From Caldimonas tepidiphila (GTDB lineage Bacteria; Pseudomonadota; Gammaproteobacteria; Burkholderiales; Burkholderiaceae_C): a stretch of DNA of 62,813 bases. Position numbers and translations under genes: made by a program. Where the stretch lies: the NCBI RefSeq assembly GCF_003569765.1, contig NZ_QXMG01000035.1, positions 1 to 62,813 on the forward strand, written 5' to 3'. The notes under the pieces are model-generated. The model saw only the letters and a program-made list of their open reading frames with translations, made no database searches and was not told the DNA's origin. Shown here in pieces: positions 45,823 through 54,609 of the stretch. How positions within the stretch are numbered: the first letter of the stretch is position 1; every line of letters starts with the position of its first letter.

Positions 45823-47277
45823 ATGACCACGCAATCCAAACTGGTGCGCGGCTGGGAGGTCGTGATCGGCCTGGAGACCCACGCGCAGCTCTCGACGCAG
45901 TCGAAGATCTTCTCGGGCTCCTCGACCGCCTTCGGCGCGGCGCCCAACACGCAGGCCTCGGCCGTGGACCTCGCGCTGCCGGGGACGCTGCCGGTGATGA
46001 ACCGCGGCGCGGTCGAGCGCGCGATCCGCTTCGGGCTCGCGGTCGGCGCGCATGTCGCGCCGCTGTCGATCTTCGCGCGCAAGAACTACTTCTACCCCGA
46101 CCTGCCCAAGGGCTACCAGATCAGCCAGTACGAGATCCCGGTGGTGCAGGGCGGCTCGATCGAGTTCTACGTCGGCGACGCGCGCCACGAGGTGCGCCTG
46201 ACGCGTGCGCACCTCGAGGAGGACGCCGGCAAGAGCCTGCACGAGGACTACCACGGGCTCACCGGCATCGACCTGAACCGCGCCGGCACGCCGCTGCTGG
46301 AGATCGTCTCCGAGCCCGACATGCGTTCCTCCGCCGAGGCGGTCGAGTACGCGCGCGCGCTGCATGCGCTGGTGGTCTGGCTCGGCATCTGCGACGGCAA
46401 CATGCAGGAGGGGAGCTTCCGCTGCGACGCCAACGTCTCGGTGCGCCGCCCCGGCGACCCGTTCGGCACGCGCCGCGAGATCAAGAACCTCAACAGTTTC
46501 AGATTCCTGCAGCAGGCGATCGACTACGAGATCAACTGGCAGATCGACCGGATCGAGGACGGCTTCGAGATCCAGCAGGCGACCGTGCTGTTCAACCCGG
46601 ACACCGGCGAGACGCGCGCGATGCGCACCAAGGAGGACGCGCACGACTACCGCTACTTCCCCGACCCGGACCTGCCGCCGCTGTTGATCGCGCCCGAGTG
46701 GGTGGAGCGCGTGAAGGGCGGCATGCCCGAGCTGCCGGGCGTGATGGCCGAGAGATTCCAGCGCGAGGACGGGCTGCCCGCCTACGACGCATCGATGATG
46801 ACGCAGAGCCTCGCGTTCGCGCGCTTCTACGAGGCCGCGCGCAGCGCCTGCGGGCAGCCGAAGCTGGTCGCGAACTGGCTGATGGGCGAGGTCTCGCGCC
46901 GCCTCAACGCCGAGGGCCGCGGCATCGACGCGAGCCCGGTGGACGCCGCGACGCTCGCGAAGCTGATCTCGCGCATCCAGGACGGCACGATCTCGAACAA
47001 CGGCGCGCGCCAGGTGTTCGACGCGCTGTGGACGGGCGAGGGCACGGACGTCGACGCGCTGATCGAGGCCCGGGGCCTGAAGCAGATGAGCGACACCGGC
47101 GCGCTCGAGGCGATCCTCGACGAGGTGCTCGCGGCCAACGCGAAGTCGGTCGAGGAGTTCCGCGCCGGCAAGGAGAAGGCCTTCAACGCGCTGGTGGGCC
47201 AGGCGATGAAGGCCACCAAGGGCAAGGCGAACCCGGCGCAGGTCAACGAGCTGCTGCGGCGCAAGCTGCAGCAGTGA
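45823..47277 (+). CDS. gatB: GatB, amidotransferase kinase/transferase subunit
   Basis: A 484-residue protein: [20 protein letters not shown] opens the cradle domain, [19 protein letters not shown] and LEEDAGKS follow, [13 protein letters not shown] ends the catalytic part, and the C-terminal YqeY-like tail binds tRNA. It phosphorylates and amidates misacylated tRNA. A strong terminator follows. Confidence 0.97.
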   Translation: MTTQSKLVRGWEVVIGLETHAQLSTQSKIFSGSSTAFGAAPNTQASAVDLALPGTLPVMNRGAVERAIRFGLAVGAHVAPLSIFARKNYFYPDLPKGYQISQYEIPVVQGGSIEFYVGDARHEVRLTRAHLEEDAGKSLHEDYHGLTGIDLNRAGTPLLEIVSEPDMRSSAEAVEYARALHALVVWLGICDGNMQEGSFRCDANVSVRRPGDPFGTRREIKNLNSFRFLQQAIDYEINWQIDRIEDGFEIQQATVLFNPDTGETRAMRTKEDAHDYRYFPDPDLPPLLIAPEWVERVKGGMPELPGVMAERFQREDGLPAYDASMMTQSLAFARFYEAARSACGQPKLVANWLMGEVSRRLNAEGRGIDASPVDAATLAKLISRIQDGTISNNGARQVFDALWTGEGTDVDALIEARGLKQMSDTGALEAILDEVLAANAKSVEEFRAGKEKAFNALVGQAMKATKGKANPAQVNELLRRKLQQ

Positions 47278-47307
47278 GCGGCCCCGGGCCGCGCGCCGAG
47301 AAGCCGC

Positions 47308-47331
47308 AGGGGCCCCGACGGGGCCCCTTTT
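47308..47331 (+). terminator. Rho-independent terminator of gatCAB
   Basis: AGGGGCCCC-gac-GGGGCCCCTTTT is a perfect 9-bp GC stem with a 3-base loop and T-run, 30 bases after the gatB stop. Its symmetry may also serve the convergent DUF4124 gene. Confidence 0.85.
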
Positions 47332-47361
47332 CCATGCGCGTCCGCTCTCTCTCGGCCGGCC

Positions 47362-48051
47362 TTACTTGCGCACCTGTGCCGCCGTCGCGGCCTCGGCACC
47401 TGCCGCGCCGGGCTTCGCGCCGGCCCACAGCGGCCGCAGCCGCAGCAGTTCCCGGTCGAACAGCGCATTGATGCGCTCGAGCTCGGCCTGCTGGTTCTCG
47501 ATCAGCGACTTGTGCGCCTCGGTGGCGACGTCGTTGAACTCCAGCGCCTGGCGCAGCTTCGGTGGCAGCGGCTTGCCGCGGTAGAACTCGCTCTCGCTCA
47601 GCAGCGGCTGGCGTTCGCGCGCGAGCTCGGTGATGCGCTGCTCGGAGTTGCGGATCGAGTCGCGCACCACGCTCAGCGCCGTCTCGCGCGCCTTCTGGTG
47701 ATCGGGCTCGGCCGGGTAGCGCGTCAACAGCATGCGGTCGCGCCGGCCGGCCTCGAGCTGCTGCGTCCGCTCGGCCTGGCGCTGGCGTTCGCGCGCCTCG
47801 GCGGCGGCGCGCTCCTCTGCCGTCATGCTCGGGCCGATCAGCTGGCGCGTCGAGCCGTCGCGGTTGAGCACGCGCTGCTCGCGGTCCAGGCATTCGAGGA
47901 TGGGCCGGTCGGAGGTGTGGCGGCGGCCCTGCGTGTCGACGCAGGTGTAGATCCCGGTGGCGCTGGAGCCGCTGCCCGCGAGGGCGGCAAGCGGCGCGAG
48001 CAGGCCGCCGGCGACCAGCAGGACCTCGTTCAGGCGCGAGCGGCGCGGCAT
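47362..48051 (-). CDS. DUF4124-type exported protein with long coiled coil
   Basis: A 229-residue protein. A signal peptide (VLLVAGGLLAPLAALAGSG) precedes a small N-terminal domain GIYTCVDTQGRRHTSDRPI, the DUF4124-like motif with a likely disulfide to the cysteine in LECLD. From about 78 to 200 the chain is charged and helical (ERAAAEARERQRQAERTQQL and onward), suggesting a periplasmic coiled coil. Function unknown. The start shares one base with the pyrE stop (TGATG), so the two are coupled. Confidence 0.8.
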   Translation of the reverse strand: MPRRSRLNEVLLVAGGLLAPLAALAGSGSSATGIYTCVDTQGRRHTSDRPILECLDREQRVLNRDGSTRQLIGPSMTAEERAAAEARERQRQAERTQQLEAGRRDRMLLTRYPAEPDHQKARETALSVVRDSIRNSEQRITELARERQPLLSESEFYRGKPLPPKLRQALEFNDVATEAHKSLIENQQAELERINALFDRELLRLRPLWAGAKPGAAGAEAATAAQVRK

Positions 48052-48755
48052 CAGACGCCGTAGCGGTCGCGGTAGGCCGCCACGCCCGGGAAGTGCGCGG
48101 CGAGCGCGCCGTCGGCGTTGCTCTGCAGGTAGGCGAGCAGGTCGCCGAGCGTGGCGATCGCGCAGACCTGCAGGCCGAGCTGCTGGCGCACCCACTGCAC
48201 CGCCGACCAGGGCGCGTCGCTGCCGTCCTCGGCGGTGGCCTTCTCCTGGCGGTCGAGCGCGATCGCGACGCCGCAGGGCGTGGCGCCCGCGGCGCGGATC
48301 ATCGCGATCGACTCCTTCACCGAGGTGCCGGCCGAGATCACGTCGTCGATGATCAGCACGCGGCCGCGCACCGGCGCGCCGACGAGCGTGCCGCCTTCGC
48401 CGTGGTCCTTGGCCTCCTTGCGGTTGTAGGCGTAGGGCACGTTGCGGCCCTGGCGCGCGAGCTCGACCGCGACTGCCGACGCGAGCGTGATGCCCTTGTA
48501 GGCGGGGCCGAACAGCATGTCGAACTCGATGCCCGAGGCGAGCAGCCGCTTCGCGTAGAACTCGGCGAGGCGCCCGAGGCTCGCGCCGTCGTTGAACAGC
48601 CCGGCATTGAAGAAGTAGGGCGACAGCCGCCCGGCCTTGGTCTTGAACTCGCCGAAGCGCAGCACGCCGGTGTCGACCGCGAAACGGACGAAGTCCTGGG
48701 CGAGGGGGGCGTCGGGCCGTGCCGCGGCGCCTGCGGAGGAGGGTGTGGAAGTCAT
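48051..48755 (-). CDS. pyrE: Orotate phosphoribosyltransferase
   Basis: A 234-residue enzyme of de novo pyrimidine synthesis. LFGPAYKGITLASAVAVEL binds substrate, RKEAKDHGEGG is the flexible catalytic loop and RVLIIDDVISAGTSVKES the PRPP-binding motif. ATG 48755 gives the expected length, with a short Ser/Ala-rich leader. Confidence 0.95.
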   Translation of the reverse strand: MTSTPSSAGAAARPDAPLAQDFVRFAVDTGVLRFGEFKTKAGRLSPYFFNAGLFNDGASLGRLAEFYAKRLLASGIEFDMLFGPAYKGITLASAVAVELARQGRNVPYAYNRKEAKDHGEGGTLVGAPVRGRVLIIDDVISAGTSVKESIAMIRAAGATPCGVAIALDRQEKATAEDGSDAPWSAVQWVRQQLGLQVCAIATLGDLLAYLQSNADGALAAHFPGVAAYRDRYGV

Positions 48756-49222
48756 GCGGAAGCGGTCGTACTGCAAGCGGAGCCCCCACTCGCGGGGTGA
48801 TGCGTGATTGTAGGAGAGGGAGGCGCGCGATCGTCGGGGAAAGAGCGCACCTCCCGGGCGTTCACAGGCCGGCATCATCCCGGCAATCGGAATTCAATGT
48901 CCGGACGACAAGCGTGTACTCACGTCGTTGTGCGTTTACCAGTGTTGCATTTCACACCTACTTGTAAACGCTGTCCCATAAAATGCGCCGCACTACCGGA
49001 GTACGGCAGTGTGCGGCGGATGTGCCGCACCCGGGGCCGGGTATGCGTCCCCTCGTTCCCGGGGGCGCGCTGCCAGGCGTCCTGCCGTGCTCCCCTGCCT
49101 CGTGCCGAGGTCCCTGCGTGCCGCGATCGCGAGCGACCGCATTTCAGGAGCCCGGCGCAGCGTTCAACCCCGCAGCTTGTGGCGCCCGCCTTGGCGGACG
49201 CCCCTGCCTTGCAGTCCTTGGA
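48756..49222. other. Promoter region of the capsule operon
   Basis: This 467-base gap lies between divergent pyrE and kpsF. It contains an AT-richer island (about 48886-48982; GTTGCATTTCACACC, then CTTGTAAACG and CCCATAAAATG) that is the obvious promoter zone, and an imperfect hairpin GCCGCAC...GTGCGGC (48987-49017) just after it. No JUMPstart-type GGCGGTAG element was seen. In-frame codons extend kpsF upstream to 48983, but they translate to low-complexity sequence. Confidence 0.5.
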
Positions 49223-50215
49223 ATGCCGATGCCCACCCCTCTTCCGACCCGCCGCGGTCCTGTTCTTCCTTCCGACAGCGTTGGCATCGCCGCACAGGTG
49301 TTCAGGGACCAGGCGGCCGCGCTGCTCGCGATCGCCGATCGGCTCGGGCGCGAGGTGGCGGCCGCGGTCGACCTGATCCTCTCGGCCCGCGGCCGCGTGA
49401 TCATCTGCGGCATGGGCAAGTCCGGCATCATCGGCCGCAAGATCGCCGCGACCTTCGCCTCCACCGGCACGCCGAGCTTCTTCGTCCATCCCGGCGAGGC
49501 CTTCCACGGCGACCTCGGCATGATCCGTAGCGACGATGTCGTGGTCCTGATCTCCTACAGCGGCGAGACCGAGGAGGTCCTCAAGCTGCTGCCCTACCTG
49601 CAGCATGTCGAGGCGCCGATCATCGCGCTCACCGGGGGCGCGAACTCCACGCTCGCGCGGCATGCGAAGGTCACGCTCGACGTGGGCGTGGCCAAGGAAG
49701 CCTGCCCGAACAACCTCGCGCCGACCACCTCGACGACGGCGACGCTCGCGATGGGCGACGCGCTGGCGGTGGCGCTGATCCAGATCCGCGGCTTCCAGCC
49801 GCACGACTTCGCGCGCTTCCATCCCGGCGGCTCGCTCGGGCGCAAGCTGCTGACGCGGGTGCGCGACGTGATGCACCGGCCGCTGCCGAGCGTGGCGCCC
49901 GAGGCCTCGTTCAAGGAAATCGTCTCCGCGATCACGCGGGGCCGCCTGGGCATCGTCGCGGTGCAGTCCGCGGCCGGCACGCTCGCCGGCGTCATCACCG
50001 ACGGCGACCTGCGCCGCGCGATGGAGGCGCACGACGACATCCGCTCGCTCGCGGCGCGCGACATCATGTCCTCGCGCCCGGTCACGATTGCCGAGGATGC
50101 GATGTTCAGCGACGCCGAGGCGCTGATGGAGTCGCGCCAGATCACCGCGCTGATCGCGCTGGACACCACCGGCGCGCCGAGCGGCGTGGTGAAGATATTC
50201 GACGTGGCGGCCTGA
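49223..50215 (+). CDS. kpsF: KpsF-type arabinose-5-phosphate isomerase
   Basis: A 330-residue protein: a SIS domain (RVIICGMGKSGIIGRKIAAT; ISYSGETEEVLKLL; APTTSTTATLAMGDALAVAL) followed by two CBS domains (VRDVMHRPLPSVAPEASFKE; AGVITDGDLRRAMEAHD; ARDIMSSRPVTIAEDAMFSD). It interconverts ribulose-5-P and arabinose-5-P, the first step to Kdo. As first gene before kpsMTED it is called KpsF rather than the LPS housekeeping KdsD, though the enzymes are alike. Start is 49223; ATG 49229 is an alternative. Confidence 0.9.
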   Translation: MPMPTPLPTRRGPVLPSDSVGIAAQVFRDQAAALLAIADRLGREVAAAVDLILSARGRVIICGMGKSGIIGRKIAATFASTGTPSFFVHPGEAFHGDLGMIRSDDVVVLISYSGETEEVLKLLPYLQHVEAPIIALTGGANSTLARHAKVTLDVGVAKEACPNNLAPTTSTTATLAMGDALAVALIQIRGFQPHDFARFHPGGSLGRKLLTRVRDVMHRPLPSVAPEASFKEIVSAITRGRLGIVAVQSAAGTLAGVITDGDLRRAMEAHDDIRSLAARDIMSSRPVTIAEDAMFSDAEALMESRQITALIALDTTGAPSGVVKIFDVAA

Positions 50216-50221
50216 ACGATC

Positions 50222-51043
50222 GTGCTTCCGGTGCAGCAGTTCCCGCAGGGCCTTGGGTGCGCGAAGAGGACACCCTGGCAGATCCAGCGCGCGGTGGTCT
50301 TCGCGCTGTTCCAGCGCGAGCTCAAGACGCGCTTCGGCGGCCGCTGGCTCGGCATGCTGTGGGTCGTCTTCGAGCCACTGGCGCACGTGCTGGTGATGCT
50401 GGCGGTCTTCGGCTTCATGCGCCACACGATGCCTTCGGGCATCGACTATCCGGTTTTCCTCGCCACCGGCTTGCTGCCCTTCTTCATCTTCAAGAACCTG
50501 TCGCTGCGCCTGATGGGCGCCATCGAGTCCAACCGGGGACTCTTCAGCTACCGTCAGGTCAAGCCGATGGACACGCTCGTCTCGCGGGCGCTGCTCGAGC
50601 TGTGCATCTACGGCACCGTCTACGTCCTCACGCTGCTGTTGCTGGGCTGGCTCGGCCTGCGCTTCATTCCGACTCGGCCGCTGGAGCTGCTTGCCGTCAG
50701 CGCGCTGCTGGTGCTGTTGGGCATGTCGCTCGGGCTGGTGTTCGCCGTGGCCACGCATGCCATGCCGCGGCTGGGCACCTTCATCCAGCTGGCCTTCATG
50801 CCGCTGTACTTCGTTTCCGGCGTGCTCTTCCCGGTGCACGCGGTACCCGCCGACCTGCGGCCCTGGCTGCTGTGGAACCCGGTGCTCCACCTGATCGAGT
50901 TGTCGCGCGGCTGCTTCTTCCCGCAGTACCACGTGCTGCCCGGCATCAGTGCCTGGTTCGCCGCCGGCGTGACGCTGCCCTGCGCGCTGTTGGGCCTGAG
51001 CCTCTACCGAGTGCGCCGCGAACGGCTGCTCGCCACGAGCTGA
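50222..51043 (+). CDS. kpsM: KpsM, capsule ABC transporter permease
   Basis: A 273-residue ABC-2 permease with six membrane helices. The amphipathic start QRAVVFALFQRELKTRFGGR and IDYPVFLATGLLPFFIFKNL are typical of polysaccharide exporters. The start codon is probably GTG at 50222, 6 bases after kpsF. It works with KpsT to move lipid-linked capsule across the inner membrane. Confidence 0.93.
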   Translation: MLPVQQFPQGLGCAKRTPWQIQRAVVFALFQRELKTRFGGRWLGMLWVVFEPLAHVLVMLAVFGFMRHTMPSGIDYPVFLATGLLPFFIFKNLSLRLMGAIESNRGLFSYRQVKPMDTLVSRALLELCIYGTVYVLTLLLLGWLGLRFIPTRPLELLAVSALLVLLGMSLGLVFAVATHAMPRLGTFIQLAFMPLYFVSGVLFPVHAVPADLRPWLLWNPVLHLIELSRGCFFPQYHVLPGISAWFAAGVTLPCALLGLSLYRVRRERLLATS

Positions 51044-51055
51044 GGGGAGGCCGCC

Positions 51056-51730
51056 ATGATCGAACTGCGCCAGCTCACCAAGTCCTACCCGACAAAGCAC
51101 GGGCGTCGCTACGTCTTCCGTGACCTCGACTTCAGCTTTCCGGAGGGCGCGAGCATCGGGCTCATGGGGCGCAACGGCGCCGGCAAGTCCACCCTGATGC
51201 GGCTGCTCGGCGGCATCGACACGCCTGACCGCGGCGAGGTTGCGACCGATGTGCGTATCTCCTGGCCGGTCGGCCTGTCCGGGGGCTTCCAGGGCTCGCT
51301 GAGCGCGCGCGACAACGTGCGCTTCGTCTGCCACGTCTACGGGGCCACCGGGGCGCAACTGCGCGAGAAGGTGCGCTTCGTCGAGGAGTTCGCCGAGATC
51401 GGCGAGTACTTCGACCTGCCGATGAAGTCCTACTCCTCGGGCATGCGCTCGCGCGTGGCCTTCGGGCTCAGCCTGGCCTTCGACTTCGACTACTACCTGA
51501 TCGACGAGGTGATGGCGGTCGGGGACGCCCAGTTCAAGCAGAAGAGCAAGGCGGCCTTCAAGGAGCGCATGCACAACGCCCACATGATCCTCGTCTCCCA
51601 CAACATGAGCGACATCAGAGAGTACTGCGACGTCGTGGTGCTGGTCGATCAGGGCAGCGTGGTCCTCTACACCGACATCCAGGCAGGCATCGCCGCCTAC
51701 CAGGGCCTCCTCCCTCCCGCCCGCCGATGA
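51056..51730 (+). CDS. kpsT: KpsT, capsule ABC transporter ATPase
   Basis: A 224-residue ATPase: Walker A GRNGAGKST (38-46), signature YSSGMRSRVAFGL near 124-136, Walker B DYYLIDEV near 149, and a late LVSHNM switch. It is the short type without the O-antigen-binding C-terminal domain, as in capsule exporters. Its stop overlaps the kpsE start (ATGA). Confidence 0.95.
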   Translation: MIELRQLTKSYPTKHGRRYVFRDLDFSFPEGASIGLMGRNGAGKSTLMRLLGGIDTPDRGEVATDVRISWPVGLSGGFQGSLSARDNVRFVCHVYGATGAQLREKVRFVEEFAEIGEYFDLPMKSYSSGMRSRVAFGLSLAFDFDYYLIDEVMAVGDAQFKQKSKAAFKERMHNAHMILVSHNMSDIREYCDVVVLVDQGSVVLYTDIQAGIAAYQGLLPPARR

Positions 51731-52830
51731 AGTTCCTCTCCAAGCTCACGCCGCGCCGCCTCCAGGCGGCGCTGATCGGTCTGCCCCTCGTGCTCGGGGC
51801 GGCCTACTTCACCTTCTTCGCCGCAGACCGCTACGTCAGCGAGTCCGTCGTTACCGTGCGCCAGGCCAACCAGTCCGCCAGCCAGGTGCCCGGCGCCGCG
51901 CTGCTGCTGGCCGGGATCACGCCGCCGTCGCGCGAGGACACGCTCTACCTCCAGCGCTACATCCACTCGCTCGATCTGCTCCGCAAGCTCGATGCCCGGC
52001 TGCAGCTGCGCCTGCACTACGAGGGCCAGACGCTGGACCCGTTCTACCGGCTCTTCCCCGGCACCAGCCAGGAGTGGTTCCTCGAGTACTACCGCAGCCG
52101 CGTCGAGGTGGGGCTCGACGACCTGTCCGGCCTGCTCAGCATCCGCGTGCAGGGCTTCGAGCCCGGCTTCGCGCGGCAGCTCAATGCGGCGATCCTGGAG
52201 GAGAGCGAGAAGTTCGTGAACGCGCTGTCGCACCAGATGGCGCGCGAGCAGATGTCCTTCGCCGAGACCGAGCTGCTGCGGGCGGGCGAGAAGCTGCAGC
52301 AGGCCAAGGCGAGGCTGCTCGCCTTCCAGAATGTCCACCGTGTGCTCGACCCTACCGCCCAGGCGCAGGCCGCCGAAGCGCTGAGCGCGCAGCTGCAGGG
52401 CGAACTCTCGCGGCAGGAAGCCGAGCTCAAGAACGCGCTCACCTACCTCAACGATGATTCGCTGCAGGTCGCCGCTCTGCGCAACCGCATCGCCTCGTTG
52501 CGCGGCCAGCTCCAGTCGGAGCAGCTGCGCACCACCGACGCGCGCAGGAGCCAGCGTCTCAATGCCCAGGCGGCCGAGTTCCAGGATCTGCAGCTGCAGG
52601 CGGGCTTCGCGCAGGACGCCTACAAGCTCGCGCTCTCCGCAGTGGAGAACGCACGCATCGACGCGACCCGCAAGCTCAAGAGCGTGGCGGTGATCGAGCC
52701 GCCCTCGCTCGCCGAAACCGCTGACCACCCGCGTCGCCTCTACCACTTTGCCACCCTGCTGGTCGTGTGCGCAATGCTCTACAGCGTGGTGCAACTGGCT
52801 GTCGCAACGATCCGGGACCACCAGGACTGA
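51727..52830 (+). CDS. kpsE: KpsE, inner-membrane/periplasmic capsule export adaptor
   Basis: A 367-residue polysaccharide co-polymerase-like protein. Membrane helices lie at about 14-35 and near the C-terminus (YHFATLLVVCAMLYSVVQLA), flanking a periplasmic region whose 170-300 segment is coiled coil (RAGEKLQQAKARLLAFQN and onward). It links KpsMT to the outer-membrane channel KpsD. Confidence 0.92.
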   Translation: MKFLSKLTPRRLQAALIGLPLVLGAAYFTFFAADRYVSESVVTVRQANQSASQVPGAALLLAGITPPSREDTLYLQRYIHSLDLLRKLDARLQLRLHYEGQTLDPFYRLFPGTSQEWFLEYYRSRVEVGLDDLSGLLSIRVQGFEPGFARQLNAAILEESEKFVNALSHQMAREQMSFAETELLRAGEKLQQAKARLLAFQNVHRVLDPTAQAQAAEALSAQLQGELSRQEAELKNALTYLNDDSLQVAALRNRIASLRGQLQSEQLRTTDARRSQRLNAQAAEFQDLQLQAGFAQDAYKLALSAVENARIDATRKLKSVAVIEPPSLAETADHPRRLYHFATLLVVCAMLYSVVQLAVATIRDHQD

Positions 52831-52835
52831 GCCTC

Positions 52836-54554
52836 ATGATCCTCCCCTCCTTCCGTCCCGCGCCGCCGCTCGCAGCCCTGCTCCTCGCGCTCGCAGGCGC
52901 CGCGCAGGCGCAGTTCGCCGGCCTCGAGCTGCCCGACGCCGGTCTTCGCGGCCTCGCCGCGCAGCCCGCTGCCGCTCCGTCCCCGGCACGCAGCGCGGTC
53001 CCGCCGCCCGCGGCCGCGTCGTCTGCGAGCCCCGCCCCGAGCGTCCTGCCGCCCGATCCGGCGACTTCGGCGCGTCCGCTGATGTTCGGCTCTCAGATCT
53101 TCATCGGGCGCTTCAGCAGCGAGACCTTCAGCGGCTACAACCCCGACCACCAGATCTCGGTGGGCGACCGCGTCAGCGTGCGGATGTGGGGCGCCTTCAC
53201 CTTCGACGGCACGCAGCCGGTCGATGCGCAGGGCAACATCTTCATTCCAAATGTCGGGCCGGTGAACGTGCTCGGCGTGCGAAATGCCGACCTTCACCGC
53301 CACGTCGAGGTGCAGGTCAAGCGCACCTTCCGCTCCAACGTGGGCCTTTACGCTTCACTCGAGGCGGCCCAGCCGGTCAAGGTCTACGTCACCGGCTTTG
53401 TGCGCGCGCCCGGACTCTACGGCGGTCTGTCGTCCGACTCAGTGCTGCACTACCTCGACCGCGCTGGCGGCATCGACCCCGACCGCGGCAGCTACCTCGC
53501 GGTGGACGTGCTGCGCGGCGGGCGCAGCCGCGGCCAGTTCAATCTCTACCGCTTCCTGCTGGAGGGGCGGATCGAGCCGCTGCAGTTGCAAGACGGCGAC
53601 ACCATCGTTGTCGCCGCGCAGCAGTCCACCGTGCGCGTGAGCGGCGAGGTGCAGAACCCCTACGTCTTCGAGTTCGGCAAGGCCAGCCTCAGTGGAACCG
53701 AGCTGCTGGCGATGGCGCGCCCGCGGCCCGCGGCAACGCACATGAGCATCGTGCGCAAGGTCGGCGCCGAGCGCCGCAGCGAGTACCACCCCCTGTCCGA
53801 CGCGGCCCGCGTCACGATCGAGAACGGCGACGAGGTCTCCTTCACCGCCGACAAATTCCCTGGCACCATCCTTGTGCGCCTGGAGGGAGCCCATCTCGGC
53901 GAGCGCACGGTGGTCCTGCCCTACGGCGCCACGCTGCGTCAGGCGCTGGAGCGGCTCAAGCCCGCGCCGCAGGCCAACCTCGCTTCGGTGCAGCTCTTCC
54001 GCCGCTCGGTGGCCGAGCGGCAGAAGGAGATGCTCAACACGTCGCTGCGCTCGCTGGAGACCTATGCGCTCACCGGACGATCCTCAACCAGCGAGGAGGC
54101 TGCGCTGCGCAACCGCGAGGCCGAGCTGATCATGCAGTTCGTGGAGCGGGCCCGCAGTGTGCAGCCCCGCGGGCAGGTCGTGCTGTCACAGGGCGGCAGC
54201 GCATCGGAGACGCTGCTCGAGGACGGCGACGTGATCCGCGTGCCCGAGCGCAGCAACCTGGTGCTGATCAGCGGCGAGGTGGTGCTGCCCAATGCACTGG
54301 TGTACGACGAGCGCGCCCGCGTCGCGGACTACGTGCGCCAGGCCGGCGGCTACACCCAGAAGGCGGACAACGCTCGCGTGGTGGTGATGCGCCAGGACGG
54401 CAGCGTGGCGAGCGGCGCGGATGCGCGCCTGCTGCCAGGCGACGAGATCATCGTGATGCCGAGGATCGACACCAAGAGCGTCGAGGTTGCGCGTGGCCTC
54501 ACGCAGATCGTCTACCAGATCGCGATCGCCGCGAAAGTGCTGCTAGGACTTTGA
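52836..54554 (+). CDS. kpsD: KpsD, outer-membrane capsule export protein (Wza/OPX family)
   Basis: A 572-residue exported protein. A signal peptide (ALLLALAGAAQAQ) is followed by a Pro/Ala linker, a polysaccharide-export domain near 110-190 (QISVGDRVSVRMWGAFTFDG; GNIFIPNVGPVNVLG) and repeated SLBB-type domains (VKVYVTGFVRAPGLYGG; STVRVSGEVQNPYVFEFG; LVLISGEVVLPNALVYDERA). No lipobox is evident, as in KpsD and unlike Wza. It provides the channel or its periplasmic partner. Starts 5 bases after kpsE. Confidence 0.93.
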   Translation: MILPSFRPAPPLAALLLALAGAAQAQFAGLELPDAGLRGLAAQPAAAPSPARSAVPPPAAASSASPAPSVLPPDPATSARPLMFGSQIFIGRFSSETFSGYNPDHQISVGDRVSVRMWGAFTFDGTQPVDAQGNIFIPNVGPVNVLGVRNADLHRHVEVQVKRTFRSNVGLYASLEAAQPVKVYVTGFVRAPGLYGGLSSDSVLHYLDRAGGIDPDRGSYLAVDVLRGGRSRGQFNLYRFLLEGRIEPLQLQDGDTIVVAAQQSTVRVSGEVQNPYVFEFGKASLSGTELLAMARPRPAATHMSIVRKVGAERRSEYHPLSDAARVTIENGDEVSFTADKFPGTILVRLEGAHLGERTVVLPYGATLRQALERLKPAPQANLASVQLFRRSVAERQKEMLNTSLRSLETYALTGRSSTSEEAALRNREAELIMQFVERARSVQPRGQVVLSQGGSASETLLEDGDVIRVPERSNLVLISGEVVLPNALVYDERARVADYVRQAGGYTQKADNARVVVMRQDGSVASGADARLLPGDEIIVMPRIDTKSVEVARGLTQIVYQIAIAAKVLLGL

Positions 54555-54609
54555 GGATGCCGATGAAGCCACACCGATCCTCACGCCTGTTCCGACGCGG
54601 AGCCCGCCA

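Noticed and set aside
48983-49222. N-terminal extension of kpsF to an upstream ATG
   Set aside because: The extra 80 residues are Pro/Arg/Cys-rich low-complexity sequence and the region holds the promoter; SIS-CBS isomerases normally begin near 49223.
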